The notes under the pieces are model-generated. The model worked only from the letters and a program-made list of their open reading frames with translations. It ran no database searches and was not told where the DNA came from. Shown here piece after piece: positions 1 through 8,750 of a DNA stretch of 64,000 nt; positions within the stretch are counted from its first letter, which is position 1; each line of letters opens with the position of its first letter. Origin of the DNA: Hymenobacter metallicola (lineage in GTDB: Bacteria > Bacteroidota > Bacteroidia > Cytophagales > Hymenobacteraceae); assembly GCF_004745645.1 (NCBI RefSeq), contig NZ_SRMB01000002.1, positions 558,001 through 622,000 of the forward strand. Reading direction: 5' to 3'. The position numbers and the translations under genes were made by a program.

Positions 1-46
1 GCGGCCCCGCCACATTGGAAATAGAGTAGCCCGCTGGGTATTACCA

Positions 47-79
47 TAAAAAAACCCAACTCATTGAGCCGGGCTTTTT
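47..79 (-). terminator. Terminator of the fasciclin gene
   Basis: Read on the minus strand, an imperfect hairpin (CCCGGCT pairing with AGTTGGG through G-U pairs) is followed by a run of Ts. It lies about 45 bp past the stop of the fasciclin gene, as expected for an intrinsic terminator. Confidence 0.55.
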
Positions 80-122
80 CGGGAGGAAATCTACTTGATG
101 AAGAGTAGAATGCTACTTGGTC

Positions 123-701
123 TTACTTGGGCATTACCACCTTGTCGATTACGTGAATCACGCCATTGCTCTGAATCACGTCGTAGGTGGAAATGCAGGA
201 TACGTTGCCTTTCTCGTCGGTCAGCACTACGTTTTTCGGGCCGTTCATGGTAGCGTACAGGGTGCCGCCGCTGACGGTCTTCAGGGCCGCCGTGCCTTTG
301 CCCGACTTAATTGCGGCCATAATCTTGTCGGCCGTCAGGTTGCCGGCTACCACGTGGTAGGTCAGGATTTTGGTGAGGGTCGCCTTGTTCTCGGGCTTCA
401 CCAGCGTCTCCACGGTGCCGGCGGGCAGGGCGTTGAAGGCAGCGTTGGTGGGGGCGAATACCGTGAAGGGACCTTTGCCCTGCAGGGTTTCTACCAGACC
501 CGCGGCCTTCACGGCTGCTACCAGCGTGGTGTGGTCTTTCGAGTTGACGGCGTTTTCAACGATATTCTTGTTGGCGTACATAGCTTCACCACCGACCATT
601 ACGGTACCGGCGGGGGTCATCTTGGCCTGAGCCGAAGCCGACTGAACCGAAGCAGCACCCAGCAGGGCAACGAGGGCGAGGGAAAACAGATTTTTTTTCA
701 T
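123..701 (-). CDS. Secreted fasciclin (FAS1) domain protein
   Basis: A 192-residue protein with a Sec signal peptide (MKKNLFSLALVALLGAASVQSASAQ, cut after about residue 25) followed by one FAS1 domain. The FAS1 signatures are visible: FTVFAPTNAAFNALP, a TYHVV segment in the middle and the closing NGVIHVIDKVVMP. FAS1 domains are extracellular adhesion or polymer-binding modules; no enzymatic role is implied. I start at the ATG at 701 and not at the in-frame ATG 42 bases upstream, because the signal peptide begins exactly there. It stands alone, with a terminator downstream and a large secreted protein upstream on the same strand. The ligand is unknown. Confidence 0.9.
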   Translation of the reverse strand: MKKNLFSLALVALLGAASVQSASAQAKMTPAGTVMVGGEAMYANKNIVENAVNSKDHTTLVAAVKAAGLVETLQGKGPFTVFAPTNAAFNALPAGTVETLVKPENKATLTKILTYHVVAGNLTADKIMAAIKSGKGTAALKTVSGGTLYATMNGPKNVVLTDEKGNVSCISTYDVIQSNGVIHVIDKVVMPK

Positions 702-875
702 GGTACTTTTTGCAGAAAAAGGTTGGATCGGAACTGGGGGCACTTACGCAGGAGCTTTTGCCTCCGGATTTCCTGACCTATATATTTCTCTGCTTTTCCC
801 TTTCTCCTACGTATTCCCAAACGCCGGCAACTTGATCAAACCATCTACTGCCGAGCTTTTTACCAGGCTAAAAAA

Positions 876-3749
876 TTAAAACCCGATGTTCAGCACCAGG
901 GGCTGCACCTCCCAGCGCCCGGTGCGCAGGTTGTAGATGGTGCGCACCCCGGCCTCCAGGGACGTGCGCAGCCGCAGCGGGTTGAACACGAACGATACGT
1001 CGAGGCCCGTGGTGCGGTAGGTGCGGTTGACGGCGCTGACGCCCGTGGCCACGTCGAAAAAGCCCATGGCCTTGATGCGCTGCACGTAGAGCACCCGGCC
1101 CAGCTCCCAGTCGGTGTCGGCCAGGGGCAGGCGGTACTCCACGCTACCGGTGCGCAGCTCGTTGAAGCTCACGTAGCCTTCGCCGCGCGGGTAGAACACG
1201 GCCGGGCTGAAGCGGTACTGCTGCTGCTGCTGCCGCTGGTAGCCGGCGCGCAGGCGCAGGGAGTGGTGCTTGCCCACCCCGGGCAGGTAGAGGCTGCCAA
1301 ACACAGCCCACTGCTTGGCCTGCAGGCCCGCCGCAAACGGCGTGTTGCGCCAGGAAGCCGTCAGGGCCTGGCCCCAGCGCGGGGCCACGTCGCGCTTGCT
1401 CTGCTTGAGTACCCGCGAATAGGCCAGGGTGTAGTTGAGCACGTGCAGGCTGTTGCCAAACCCGACTTCGGTAATCGTGCGCACCGGCAAATCGTAGCCC
1501 TGCACCTGCTCGCCGCTGTAGTAGGCGCCCAACGTGAGGCCCTGCTGGTACTTGGAGCGGGTTAGGTTCAGGGGCAGACGGGCCCCAAGGGTCAGGCGGT
1601 TGTAGCTCCAGGTGTCGGTCAGCAGCTGGTTGCCAACGTAGGCCGACAGCCGCCGCCCGCCGCGCTGGAAACCCAGATCCAGAATAGGCAGCAGGCCCTG
1701 GTAGCTGACGTCGGCCGCCACGTTGGCCGTGCGCTCGGTCTGGTCGTAACCGGCGGCTAGCACGGCCTGCGTCGTGTTGAGAATGTCCTGGGAACGGATG
1801 CCGACGCTCAGCGCCTGGCCCGAAGGTGCCTGTACGAGGCCCCAGCTGAATACATTGAAGGCGTGGCTCAGGCGGTGGTAGCGCGCCAAAGTCAGCGGCG
1901 TAGCTTCGGCGCCCCCAGCAATAGAATCGGGCAGCACGACCCCCACGGTGCGCGTGCCGGGCTCCTGGGTCAGGAGCGGGTCGGTGTAGGCTGCGGGCGT
2001 GGCCGGCGCGGGCGGCGCTACCGGCCATTGCTCGGGCAACAGGGGCATTTCCGCTACCCGCGTGCCCTCGGCCCGAAAGTCGTGGAACGCCAGGTGGCGG
2101 CCATCGGGGGCTACGGCGGCGTGGTAGGCTCCCAAAGGGCGCGAGGTAACTTGCCGCACCTGGCCCGAACGGGTGTCGAGGGCGTACACATTGTCGAGGC
2201 CCGACTGCGGCGAGTTGTAGAGCACGTAGTGGCCCCAGGGCTGGGGGTGGCTCAGGTTAATATTGCGCACGGGCAGCAGGGCCCGGGGCTGCCCGGTTTC
2301 GGTATCGATGCTCTCGATGGTTTTGCCCCCGGTTTTCAGCGTTACCACCACCACCGAGCGGTTGTCGGCCTGCCAGCGTGGGTGGAGGTAGAAGTCGTTG
2401 CCAGGATTGGGCAGCACCCGCGTTTCGGCCCCGGTGCGCGCATCGAGCACCACGAGCTGATGCTGGTACTCGGTGCCCGAGCGCACGGCAATGATGGTGC
2501 TGCCATCCGGCGACAGGGCCGCGGCGGTATAGCGCTGCTGGGTTGTTAGCTTGGTCAGTTGCCCGCTGGCAACGTCGAGCACCTTGATATCGGAGAAAAT
2601 GCGTTGGCCCCAACGGGCATCGGGCCGAAACTCGGGCCAGCACACCTTGCCCCCGCCCACCGACAGCATCTCCGGGTTATTCACGAGGCCCTGCACAAAG
2701 AGCCGTTGCTCGGGGGCGTGGCGGCGCAGCAGCACCAGCTGGGAAATGTCGCCCAGCCCGGTCTTCACGGCCACTACGGTGCTGTCGTCGACGTACTGCG
2801 GGTATTGGTACTCGGTAAAGACGTTGCGCTCCGGGGCAGTCCGAAAGGCCGTGCCCTCGGTTAGGGTCAGCTGCTGCTGCTCGGCGCGCCAGGTCGAGTC
2901 CAGTTCCTGCATGGTGCGGGCATACAGGTCGTCGGTGCGCAGCCCGTTGCCCGAGTTCAGGCGCAGGCTGTTGGAAAACGAGAAGGGGTAGACCGGAAAC
3001 CGGTAGTAGTGGTTTAGTACCTTGCTCCAGGCCGTGGCCCCGTTGGTACGCTTGAAGTGAGTGGTCAGAAAATAGCCCAGCACGTAGTGGTTGGGCACAT
3101 TGTCGCGGTAAGAGCCGGCCACCGCCTTGCTGTAGTTGAAGCGGCGCCCCGCCAGCAGATTGGCCCGCAGACCGATGTCGAAATACGGAATTCGGCCCCG
3201 GCCGCTACGCGTGAGCAGGGTTTCGGTGCCCACCGCGTCGCCCTCCCAGAACCAGTCCGGGATGCCCAGCGTGACCACGCCCAGCCCGCCGTAGCCGAAG
3301 AGCGAGTAAGCCAGCCGGCCCAGGCCCTGCTGGCCTTTCTCGTACTGCACCACGTGGCGGTACTCGTGAATGGCGAGCTGGTCGAGCCAGTCGAGCGTGC
3401 CGGTCAGAAACGGGTCCTGGGGCGTGGTGGTAAAGAACTCGGAGTGCCGCGGAATGATGGTCACGAAGCCGTTGCTCACTGTCGTCTGGTTCTGCAGCAC
3501 CACCGATATGGGCCGGGGCTCTTTCTCCAGCGAAGCACTTCCTGGTTTGTAGACCTGCTCCAGCCGCCGGGCCGTGCGTTGGGCCTGGGCCGCAAACCCC
3601 TCGGGATATACCACCTGAAAGTGCGGGGTGCGCACCTGGTACCAGCGCAGGGAAGCCGGATTTTGCGGCAGCACCGGCAGCGTGGGTTGGGCCCAGGCCC
3701 CTACAACGGCTAGGGTGGCAGCCGCGGTGGCCAGAAGAAACTTGTGCAT
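876..3749 (-). CDS. Secreted MA-type metallopeptidase with beta-propeller and C-terminal outer-membrane barrel
   Basis: A 957-residue protein with a signal peptide (about residues 1-20). An N-terminal gluzincin-like domain carries the zinc motif HEYRH (H128, E129, H132) and a downstream WFWEGDAVGTE segment in which E169 is the probable third ligand, as in MA-family peptidases. Residues about 330-630 contain WD40-like/TolB-type repeats (phrases such as LSPDGSTIIAV and VAPDGRHLAFHD). The last 250 residues are rich in alternating aromatic strands and end in phenylalanine (LVLNIGF), typical of an outer-membrane barrel. The ATG at 3749 starts the signal peptide; the frame is open further upstream but that part encodes no plausible protein. 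Substrate unknown. Divergent from msrA, with a TACATTTG element about 100 bp upstream. Confidence 0.8.
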   Translation of the reverse strand: MHKFLLATAAATLAVVGAWAQPTLPVLPQNPASLRWYQVRTPHFQVVYPEGFAAQAQRTARRLEQVYKPGSASLEKEPRPISVVLQNQTTVSNGFVTIIPRHSEFFTTTPQDPFLTGTLDWLDQLAIHEYRHVVQYEKGQQGLGRLAYSLFGYGGLGVVTLGIPDWFWEGDAVGTETLLTRSGRGRIPYFDIGLRANLLAGRRFNYSKAVAGSYRDNVPNHYVLGYFLTTHFKRTNGATAWSKVLNHYYRFPVYPFSFSNSLRLNSGNGLRTDDLYARTMQELDSTWRAEQQQLTLTEGTAFRTAPERNVFTEYQYPQYVDDSTVVAVKTGLGDISQLVLLRRHAPEQRLFVQGLVNNPEMLSVGGGKVCWPEFRPDARWGQRIFSDIKVLDVASGQLTKLTTQQRYTAAALSPDGSTIIAVRSGTEYQHQLVVLDARTGAETRVLPNPGNDFYLHPRWQADNRSVVVVTLKTGGKTIESIDTETGQPRALLPVRNINLSHPQPWGHYVLYNSPQSGLDNVYALDTRSGQVRQVTSRPLGAYHAAVAPDGRHLAFHDFRAEGTRVAEMPLLPEQWPVAPPAPATPAAYTDPLLTQEPGTRTVGVVLPDSIAGGAEATPLTLARYHRLSHAFNVFSWGLVQAPSGQALSVGIRSQDILNTTQAVLAAGYDQTERTANVAADVSYQGLLPILDLGFQRGGRRLSAYVGNQLLTDTWSYNRLTLGARLPLNLTRSKYQQGLTLGAYYSGEQVQGYDLPVRTITEVGFGNSLHVLNYTLAYSRVLKQSKRDVAPRWGQALTASWRNTPFAAGLQAKQWAVFGSLYLPGVGKHHSLRLRAGYQRQQQQQYRFSPAVFYPRGEGYVSFNELRTGSVEYRLPLADTDWELGRVLYVQRIKAMGFFDVATGVSAVNRTYRTTGLDVSFVFNPLRLRTSLEAGVRTIYNLRTGRWEVQPLVLNIGF

Positions 3750-3850
3750 GAGCATACAAAGGAAATAAGCGCCCCGGTGGGCCGGCGCACGGGCGAGCAG
3801 GCAACATAGTAGCGCGTTGGCCACAACAAAGTAGCGGCCCGGCTGTCTGA

Positions 3851-3858
3851 CAAATGTA
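3851..3858 (-). promoter_or_regulatory. Candidate -7 element for the metallopeptidase gene
   Basis: TACATTTG on the minus strand matches the Bacteroidota -7 consensus TAnnTTTG exactly, about 100 bp before the start at 3749. I see no TTG at the right distance for a -33 element, so the call rests on the -7 box alone. Confidence 0.4.
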
Positions 3859-3977
3859 AACGGCAAACCCATCTGTCGTGCCCGGAACGGACCCGGTCCT
3901 TTCGGGGTTATCGGCCGGGACACTCCCATGGTCGAGCTACGACCAAACCAGCATGGATTTCGTAGATAGTCTTCGTG

Positions 3978-4640
3978 ATGCAACAACTGAAAATATACCT
4001 TCTGGGCCTAGTGCTTATCATCTCGGCCTGCACTCAGAATCGTTCTGATGCCCAAACCTTCCGCCGGGCTACCACCGGCGGTGAACCCAAAAACCTGACG
4101 GGCCTGGCCGTGGCTACCTTTGCCGGGGGCTGCTTCTGGTGCACCGAGGAAATCTTTGAAGAGCTGCGCGGCGTCAAGCAAGTCGTGTCGGGCTACGCCG
4201 GTGGGCCCGAGAAAAACCCCACGTATGAGCAGGTCGGCAGCGGGCAAACCGGCCACGCCGAGTCCATCCAGGTGTACTACGACCCCAAGCAGATCAGCTA
4301 CCAAACCCTGCTCGACGTGTTTTTCCTGGCCGGCCACGACCCCACAACGCTGAACCGCCAGGGCCCTGATGCCGGCGCCCAGTACCGCTCGGTGGCTTTC
4401 TACCGCACCCCGCAGGAAAAGCAGCTCATTGAGGCCACCATCAAACGGGTCGACGCCTCGAAGCACTACGCCTCTCCCATCGTGACCCAGGTAGTGCCTT
4501 TTCAGAAGTTCTGGCCCGCCGAAGACTACCACCAGGGCTACTACCGCCTCCACCCCGAAAATCCCTACATCCAGTCGGTATCCACGCCCAAAATCGAGAA
4601 ATTCCGCAAGGCGTTCAAAGACAAAATAACCACAGACTAG
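3978..4640 (+). CDS. msrA: Peptide-methionine (S)-S-oxide reductase, lipoprotein form
   Basis: A 220-residue MsrA that reduces methionine-S-sulfoxide in proteins. The catalytic motif GGCFWCTEEIF is present, with the FWC cysteine as nucleophile, and family blocks follow (VVSGYAGG, YEQVGSGQTGHAE, VFFLAGHDPTTLNRQGPD, QYRS, PAEDYHQGYY). The N-terminus reads as a lipoprotein signal: a hydrophobic stretch ending in IISAC with the lipidated cysteine near position 18, so the enzyme probably acts in the periplasm or on the outer membrane. A GTG immediately precedes the ATG at 3978; I prefer the ATG. It is a single gene with its own terminator, divergent from the metallopeptidase gene. Confidence 0.93.
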   Translation: MQQLKIYLLGLVLIISACTQNRSDAQTFRRATTGGEPKNLTGLAVATFAGGCFWCTEEIFEELRGVKQVVSGYAGGPEKNPTYEQVGSGQTGHAESIQVYYDPKQISYQTLLDVFFLAGHDPTTLNRQGPDAGAQYRSVAFYRTPQEKQLIEATIKRVDASKHYASPIVTQVVPFQKFWPAEDYHQGYYRLHPENPYIQSVSTPKIEKFRKAFKDKITTD

Positions 4641-4647
4641 TTAGCTT

Positions 4648-4678
4648 CCCGGCCGGTTCTTCCGGCCGGTTTTTTTTT
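4648..4678 (+). terminator. Terminator of msrA
   Basis: An 8-bp stem (CCGGCCGG on both sides of a TTCTT loop) is followed by nine Ts, starting 8 bp after the msrA stop codon. Confidence 0.9.
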
Positions 4679-4749
4679 GTGCCTACCCTAGCCAGGAGCC
4701 GCCGCGCTTTTTTACGAGCCCGTCGAGCCAACTTGCCGGCACCCGGGCT

Positions 4750-4757
4750 TATATTTG
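4750..4757 (+). promoter_or_regulatory. Candidate -7 element for the multi-PAS kinase gene
   Basis: TATATTTG is an exact match to TAnnTTTG, 67 bp before the kinase ATG. The nearest TTG (4733-4735) is only 14 bp upstream, shorter than the usual -33/-7 spacing, so the assignment is tentative. Confidence 0.45.
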
Positions 4758-4824
4758 TTCAGGTTGCTTTTTCTGCGCTGCTTAGGCCGAAGAAATCTCC
4801 TGCTCATTCTTTTCGCGAGATTCC

Positions 4825-7800
4825 ATGCCTGCCGAAGTTGTTGACTTTCAACTCATCTTTGACTCCCTTCCGACCCCGCACCTAATTTTGTCGCCGGCGC
4901 TGGTAGTGGAGGCGGCCAATGAGGCAATGTGCCGGATCCTGCACCGCAGCCCGGCCCAGCTCGTGGGCTTGGATGGCCTGGCGGTATTACCGGCTTCGGC
5001 GGCCGGCCCCGAGCACACCGCTACCGTGTGGCGCACGGCCCTGCTCGACGTATTACAGCACCGCTCGGTGCAGACCCTCGATATTCAGCGCTACGATCTG
5101 CGCCGCACCAATGGCTCGGTCAGTACCCGCTACTGGCAGGCCACCTTGCGGCCGATGCTGCAGAGTGGGGCGTTGCGCAACATTGTGTGCCGGGTACTGG
5201 ACGTAACCGAGCAGGTGCTGGCCCAGGAGCAGGGCAACCTGAGCCGGGAAAGCTTCAGCCTGCTTACCCAGGCCACCCACGATGCCATCTGGGATGCCGA
5301 CCTGCGCACCGACAAGGTGTGGCGCAACGAGATGTTCACGACCTTGTTTGGACACCACCCGTGCGAATTTGGCAACTCTGAGCTGTGGTGGCAGCACCTG
5401 CACCCCGACGACCGGCCCGTGGTGGCAGCGCAACGGGCGGCGGCCTTTGCCGGGCAGGATTCGGTTATCAACAACGAATACCGGTTTCAGCGGGCCGACG
5501 GCTCCTGGGCCGAAGTGCTGGACCGCGCCTACATCGTGCGCGATGCGCAGGGCCAGGCCGTGCGTCTGCTCGGGGCCATGCAGGACGTGACCCAGCAGCG
5601 GGAAGCCGAACGGCAGGCCCGTCAGAATGCCGTGCGGTTTCAGGCACTGGCCGAGGTGCAGCAGCAGCTTATCTGGACCACCGACGCGGCCGGCAACATC
5701 GACTACGTGAATCCTTACTGGCAGCAGTATCTGGGCTCCACGCTGGCCGAGGCGCGCGAATCGGGCTGGCAGCACCAGGCCCACCCCGACGACTTTGCCA
5801 GGGTGCGGGCTCAGCGCCTGCACTCTGTGGCTACCGGCACTCCTTTCACCACGGAGGCGCGGCTGCGCAGTGCCAAAACCGGCGAGTACCGCTGGTTTCT
5901 GTGCCGGGCTGTGCCCGCCCTCGACCCCGCGGGCCAAGTGGTACACTGGGTGGGCTCAGCTACCGATATCAACGACCAGAAGCGGACCGAACACTCGCTC
6001 AAGCAAAGCATCAATCAGGTTAGCAAGCTGCTGGAATCCTTGCCCCAGATGGCCTGGACTTCGCGCCCGGACGGTGGCGTGACCTACTACAATCAGCGCT
6101 GGTTTGACTTTACCGGCGGCACGCTGGCCGAGTTGCAGGACTGGGGCTGGGAACGGTTTATTCATCCCGACGACCTTCCCGCTACGCTGGAGCACTGGAG
6201 CTACGCCCTGGCGCACGGCACCCTGTTTGAAAAGGAGCACCGCTGGCGTAACAAGCACGGCAATTACCGCTGGTTTCTGGCCCGGGCCGAACCGATCTGC
6301 GACGAGGACGGCCAGATCATACTGTGGGTAGGTACCAACACCGACATCCACGAAAGCCGGCAAGTGCTACACCAGATGCAGGAGAAAGACCGGCTGCTGC
6401 ACCGGATTCTGGGCCAGATGCCGGCCAACATTGCTACTCTGCTGGGCCCTGACCACATCATCGGCTTCGTAAACGACGGCATGCGGCGCCTGTATGGCCG
6501 CCGGGCCGTGACGGGGCACAAGATTGCGGAGGCTTTCCCCGAGGTGGAAGAACAGGGCTTTGTGGCGCTCATGGACCAGGTTTATACCAGCGGCCAGCCC
6601 TATTACGGCGTCGAGCAGGTTACCCTCATTGAGAATGAGCTGACCGGCCAACCCGAAACCCACTACCTCGACTTCACTTATCAGCCCCTGCTCGACGAGG
6701 CCGGCCGGGTGCAGGGCATCCTCATTTTTGCCGTCGAGGCCACCGAGCGGGTGCTGGCCCGGCGCCGCGCCCAGCTTCTGGACGCAACGGTGCACCAGCG
6801 CGACGAGCAGATGCGCTCCATGACCGAGGCCCTGCCCCTGATAACATACATCAGCAACCTGGAGGGCCGGCCGCTGTATTTGAGCCCCCAGTGGTTTGCC
6901 TATACCGGCCACGACCTGACCATCACCCTGGACGAGGCCTGGCTACAGGCCATCCATCCGGAGGACCTGAGCAACACCGCCTCTTTTCAGCAAGCTGCCG
7001 CGGCCAAACAGGTCTGGACCGGCGAGTTGCGCCTGCGCCGCCACGATGGCGAGTACCGCTGGCACCTGAGCCGCTCGGTGCCGGTACTCGACGAGCAGGG
7101 CGAAGTAGTGCGCTGGTACGGCTCCTCGACCGACATTCACGAGCAGAAACTGATTCAGGCTAACCTGCGCTGGAACCAGGAGCGCTACGAACTGGCGGCC
7201 CTGGCCACCGACGACGCCATTTGGGACTGGGACCTGCTTACCAACCAATTAACCTGGACCCCGGCCATTGAGCGGGTTCTGGGCCACCGCGTGTTTGCCG
7301 TCGAGCACAAAGTTACCTGGTGGTACTCCCAGATTCACCCCGATGATGTCCAGCGGGTCACTAGCGGTATTCACGCCGTAATTGATGGCGGGCAGTCAGA
7401 CTGGCAGGATGAATACCGCTTCCGCCGGGCCGACGGCACCTATGCCCAGGTGCTGGACCGGGGCCACGTGGCCCGTGACGAGGACGGGCGGGCCACCCGC
7501 ATGATTGGCGCCATGCAGGATGTAACCCTGCAGCGCAAGGCGGAAACGGCCCTGCGCCAGCGCGAAAAGGAGTTTACGGCCCTGGCCAATTCGATGCCCC
7601 AACTGGCCTGGATGGCCGAGCCCGACGGCAACATCTTCTGGTACAACGAACGGTGGTATGCCTACACAGGCACCACCCTGGAAGAAATGCAGGGTTGGGG
7701 CTGGGCCAGCGTCCACCACCCCGACTACCTGGCCGGCGTAATCGAGAGCTGGCGCCAGGCCCTGACGACCGGAAAACCGTGGAAAGACACCTTCCCCTTG

Positions 7801-8685
7801 CGCAGCCACGAGGGCGAATACCGCTGGTTTTTGTCGCGGGCCCAGCCCATTCACAATGAGCAGGGCGAAATAGTGCGCTGGATTGGGACCAATACCGACG
7901 TAACCGAGGCCCAACGCGCCCAACAGCAGCTCGAGCAGCAAAACAACGAGCTGCGGCGCATCAACGAGGACCTGGACAATTTTGTGTACACGGCCTCCCA
8001 CGACCTCAAGCAGCCCATTCACAACATGGCCGGCATCTTCGAGGAGCTCACGCGCACGGCCTACTTCCGCGACCCGGACGCCATTAAGCTGGTCAGCATG
8101 TTTGAGCGGGCTCTGCACCAGATCTACGACACGATTTATAACCTCTCGGAACTGGTACAGGTGCAGAAGCTGCGCCACGAGCTACCCAAGGAACCGGTGG
8201 CCCTGGAGCCCCTGGCGCGGGAGGTACTCGAAAGCATTGGCGAGCAGCTAGCCAACGTGCGGGCCATCGTCACCACGGATTTCGCCCTGGCTCCGGTGGT
8301 AGAGTTTGTGCGGCCCAACCTGCAGAGTGTGCTCTACAATCTGGTGAGCAACGCCCTGAAGTATGCCGCCCCCAAACGCACGCCGCGCATTCACCTGCTC
8401 AGCACCCGGCACGACGACCACGTCGTCATTTCCGTGCGCGACAACGGGGTGGGCATTGACCTGGAGCGGTACGGAAGTCAGCTGTTTCAAATGTTCCGGC
8501 GCTTCCACAGCCATGTCTCGGGTTCGGGCATGGGGCTGTATTTGATTAACCGCATTGTGCAAAGCTACGGCGGGCATGTGGAGGTGGAGAGTGAGCTGGA
8601 CAAGGGCTCTACCTTCCACATTTATATTCCGCTGGTGGGCCAGCCCCTAAGGCCAGTGCCCGAAGAACCAGTGTTGCTCATTTAA
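4825..8685 (+). CDS. Soluble multi-PAS sensor histidine kinase
   Basis: A 1286-residue kinase without signal peptide or membrane segment, so probably cytosolic. I count eight PAS-like units: about 1-135, 140-262, 265-392, 395-512, 515-648, 655-777, 780-905 and 910-1032; most close with a PAC-type phrase such as GAMQDVT or WVGTNTDIH. The fifth is divergent. A short coiled coil (QQQLEQQNNELRRINEDL) leads to a HisKA domain with SHDLKQP, phosphoacceptor H1059, and a HATPase domain with DNGVGI (D1206) and SGSGMGLYL (G1233-G1237). No receiver domain is attached and no response regulator lies next to it, so the output partner is unknown. PAS units may bind flavin, haem or small ligands; no cofactor can be named from sequence. 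Confidence 0.9.
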   Translation: MPAEVVDFQLIFDSLPTPHLILSPALVVEAANEAMCRILHRSPAQLVGLDGLAVLPASAAGPEHTATVWRTALLDVLQHRSVQTLDIQRYDLRRTNGSVSTRYWQATLRPMLQSGALRNIVCRVLDVTEQVLAQEQGNLSRESFSLLTQATHDAIWDADLRTDKVWRNEMFTTLFGHHPCEFGNSELWWQHLHPDDRPVVAAQRAAAFAGQDSVINNEYRFQRADGSWAEVLDRAYIVRDAQGQAVRLLGAMQDVTQQREAERQARQNAVRFQALAEVQQQLIWTTDAAGNIDYVNPYWQQYLGSTLAEARESGWQHQAHPDDFARVRAQRLHSVATGTPFTTEARLRSAKTGEYRWFLCRAVPALDPAGQVVHWVGSATDINDQKRTEHSLKQSINQVSKLLESLPQMAWTSRPDGGVTYYNQRWFDFTGGTLAELQDWGWERFIHPDDLPATLEHWSYALAHGTLFEKEHRWRNKHGNYRWFLARAEPICDEDGQIILWVGTNTDIHESRQVLHQMQEKDRLLHRILGQMPANIATLLGPDHIIGFVNDGMRRLYGRRAVTGHKIAEAFPEVEEQGFVALMDQVYTSGQPYYGVEQVTLIENELTGQPETHYLDFTYQPLLDEAGRVQGILIFAVEATERVLARRRAQLLDATVHQRDEQMRSMTEALPLITYISNLEGRPLYLSPQWFAYTGHDLTITLDEAWLQAIHPEDLSNTASFQQAAAAKQVWTGELRLRRHDGEYRWHLSRSVPVLDEQGEVVRWYGSSTDIHEQKLIQANLRWNQERYELAALATDDAIWDWDLLTNQLTWTPAIERVLGHRVFAVEHKVTWWYSQIHPDDVQRVTSGIHAVIDGGQSDWQDEYRFRRADGTYAQVLDRGHVARDEDGRATRMIGAMQDVTLQRKAETALRQREKEFTALANSMPQLAWMAEPDGNIFWYNERWYAYTGTTLEEMQGWGWASVHHPDYLAGVIESWRQALTTGKPWKDTFPLRSHEGEYRWFLSRAQPIHNEQGEIVRWIGTNTDVTEAQRAQQQLEQQNNELRRINEDLDNFVYTASHDLKQPIHNMAGIFEELTRTAYFRDPDAIKLVSMFERALHQIYDTIYNLSELVQVQKLRHELPKEPVALEPLAREVLESIGEQLANVRAIVTTDFALAPVVEFVRPNLQSVLYNLVSNALKYAAPKRTPRIHLLSTRHDDHVVISVRDNGVGIDLERYGSQLFQMFRRFHSHVSGSGMGLYLINRIVQSYGGHVEVESELDKGSTFHIYIPLVGQPLRPVPEEPVLLI

Positions 8686-8750
8686 TTTGGGCTGCAGTAG
8701 CCTTTGCGGGGCGACCTTTCGTTTCTTGTCGTTGGTACATCTACCTGCCT

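Noticed and set aside
123..743. A longer start for the fasciclin protein at 743
   Set aside because: The 14 extra residues precede a complete signal peptide that begins at the ATG at 701; they would disrupt its recognition.
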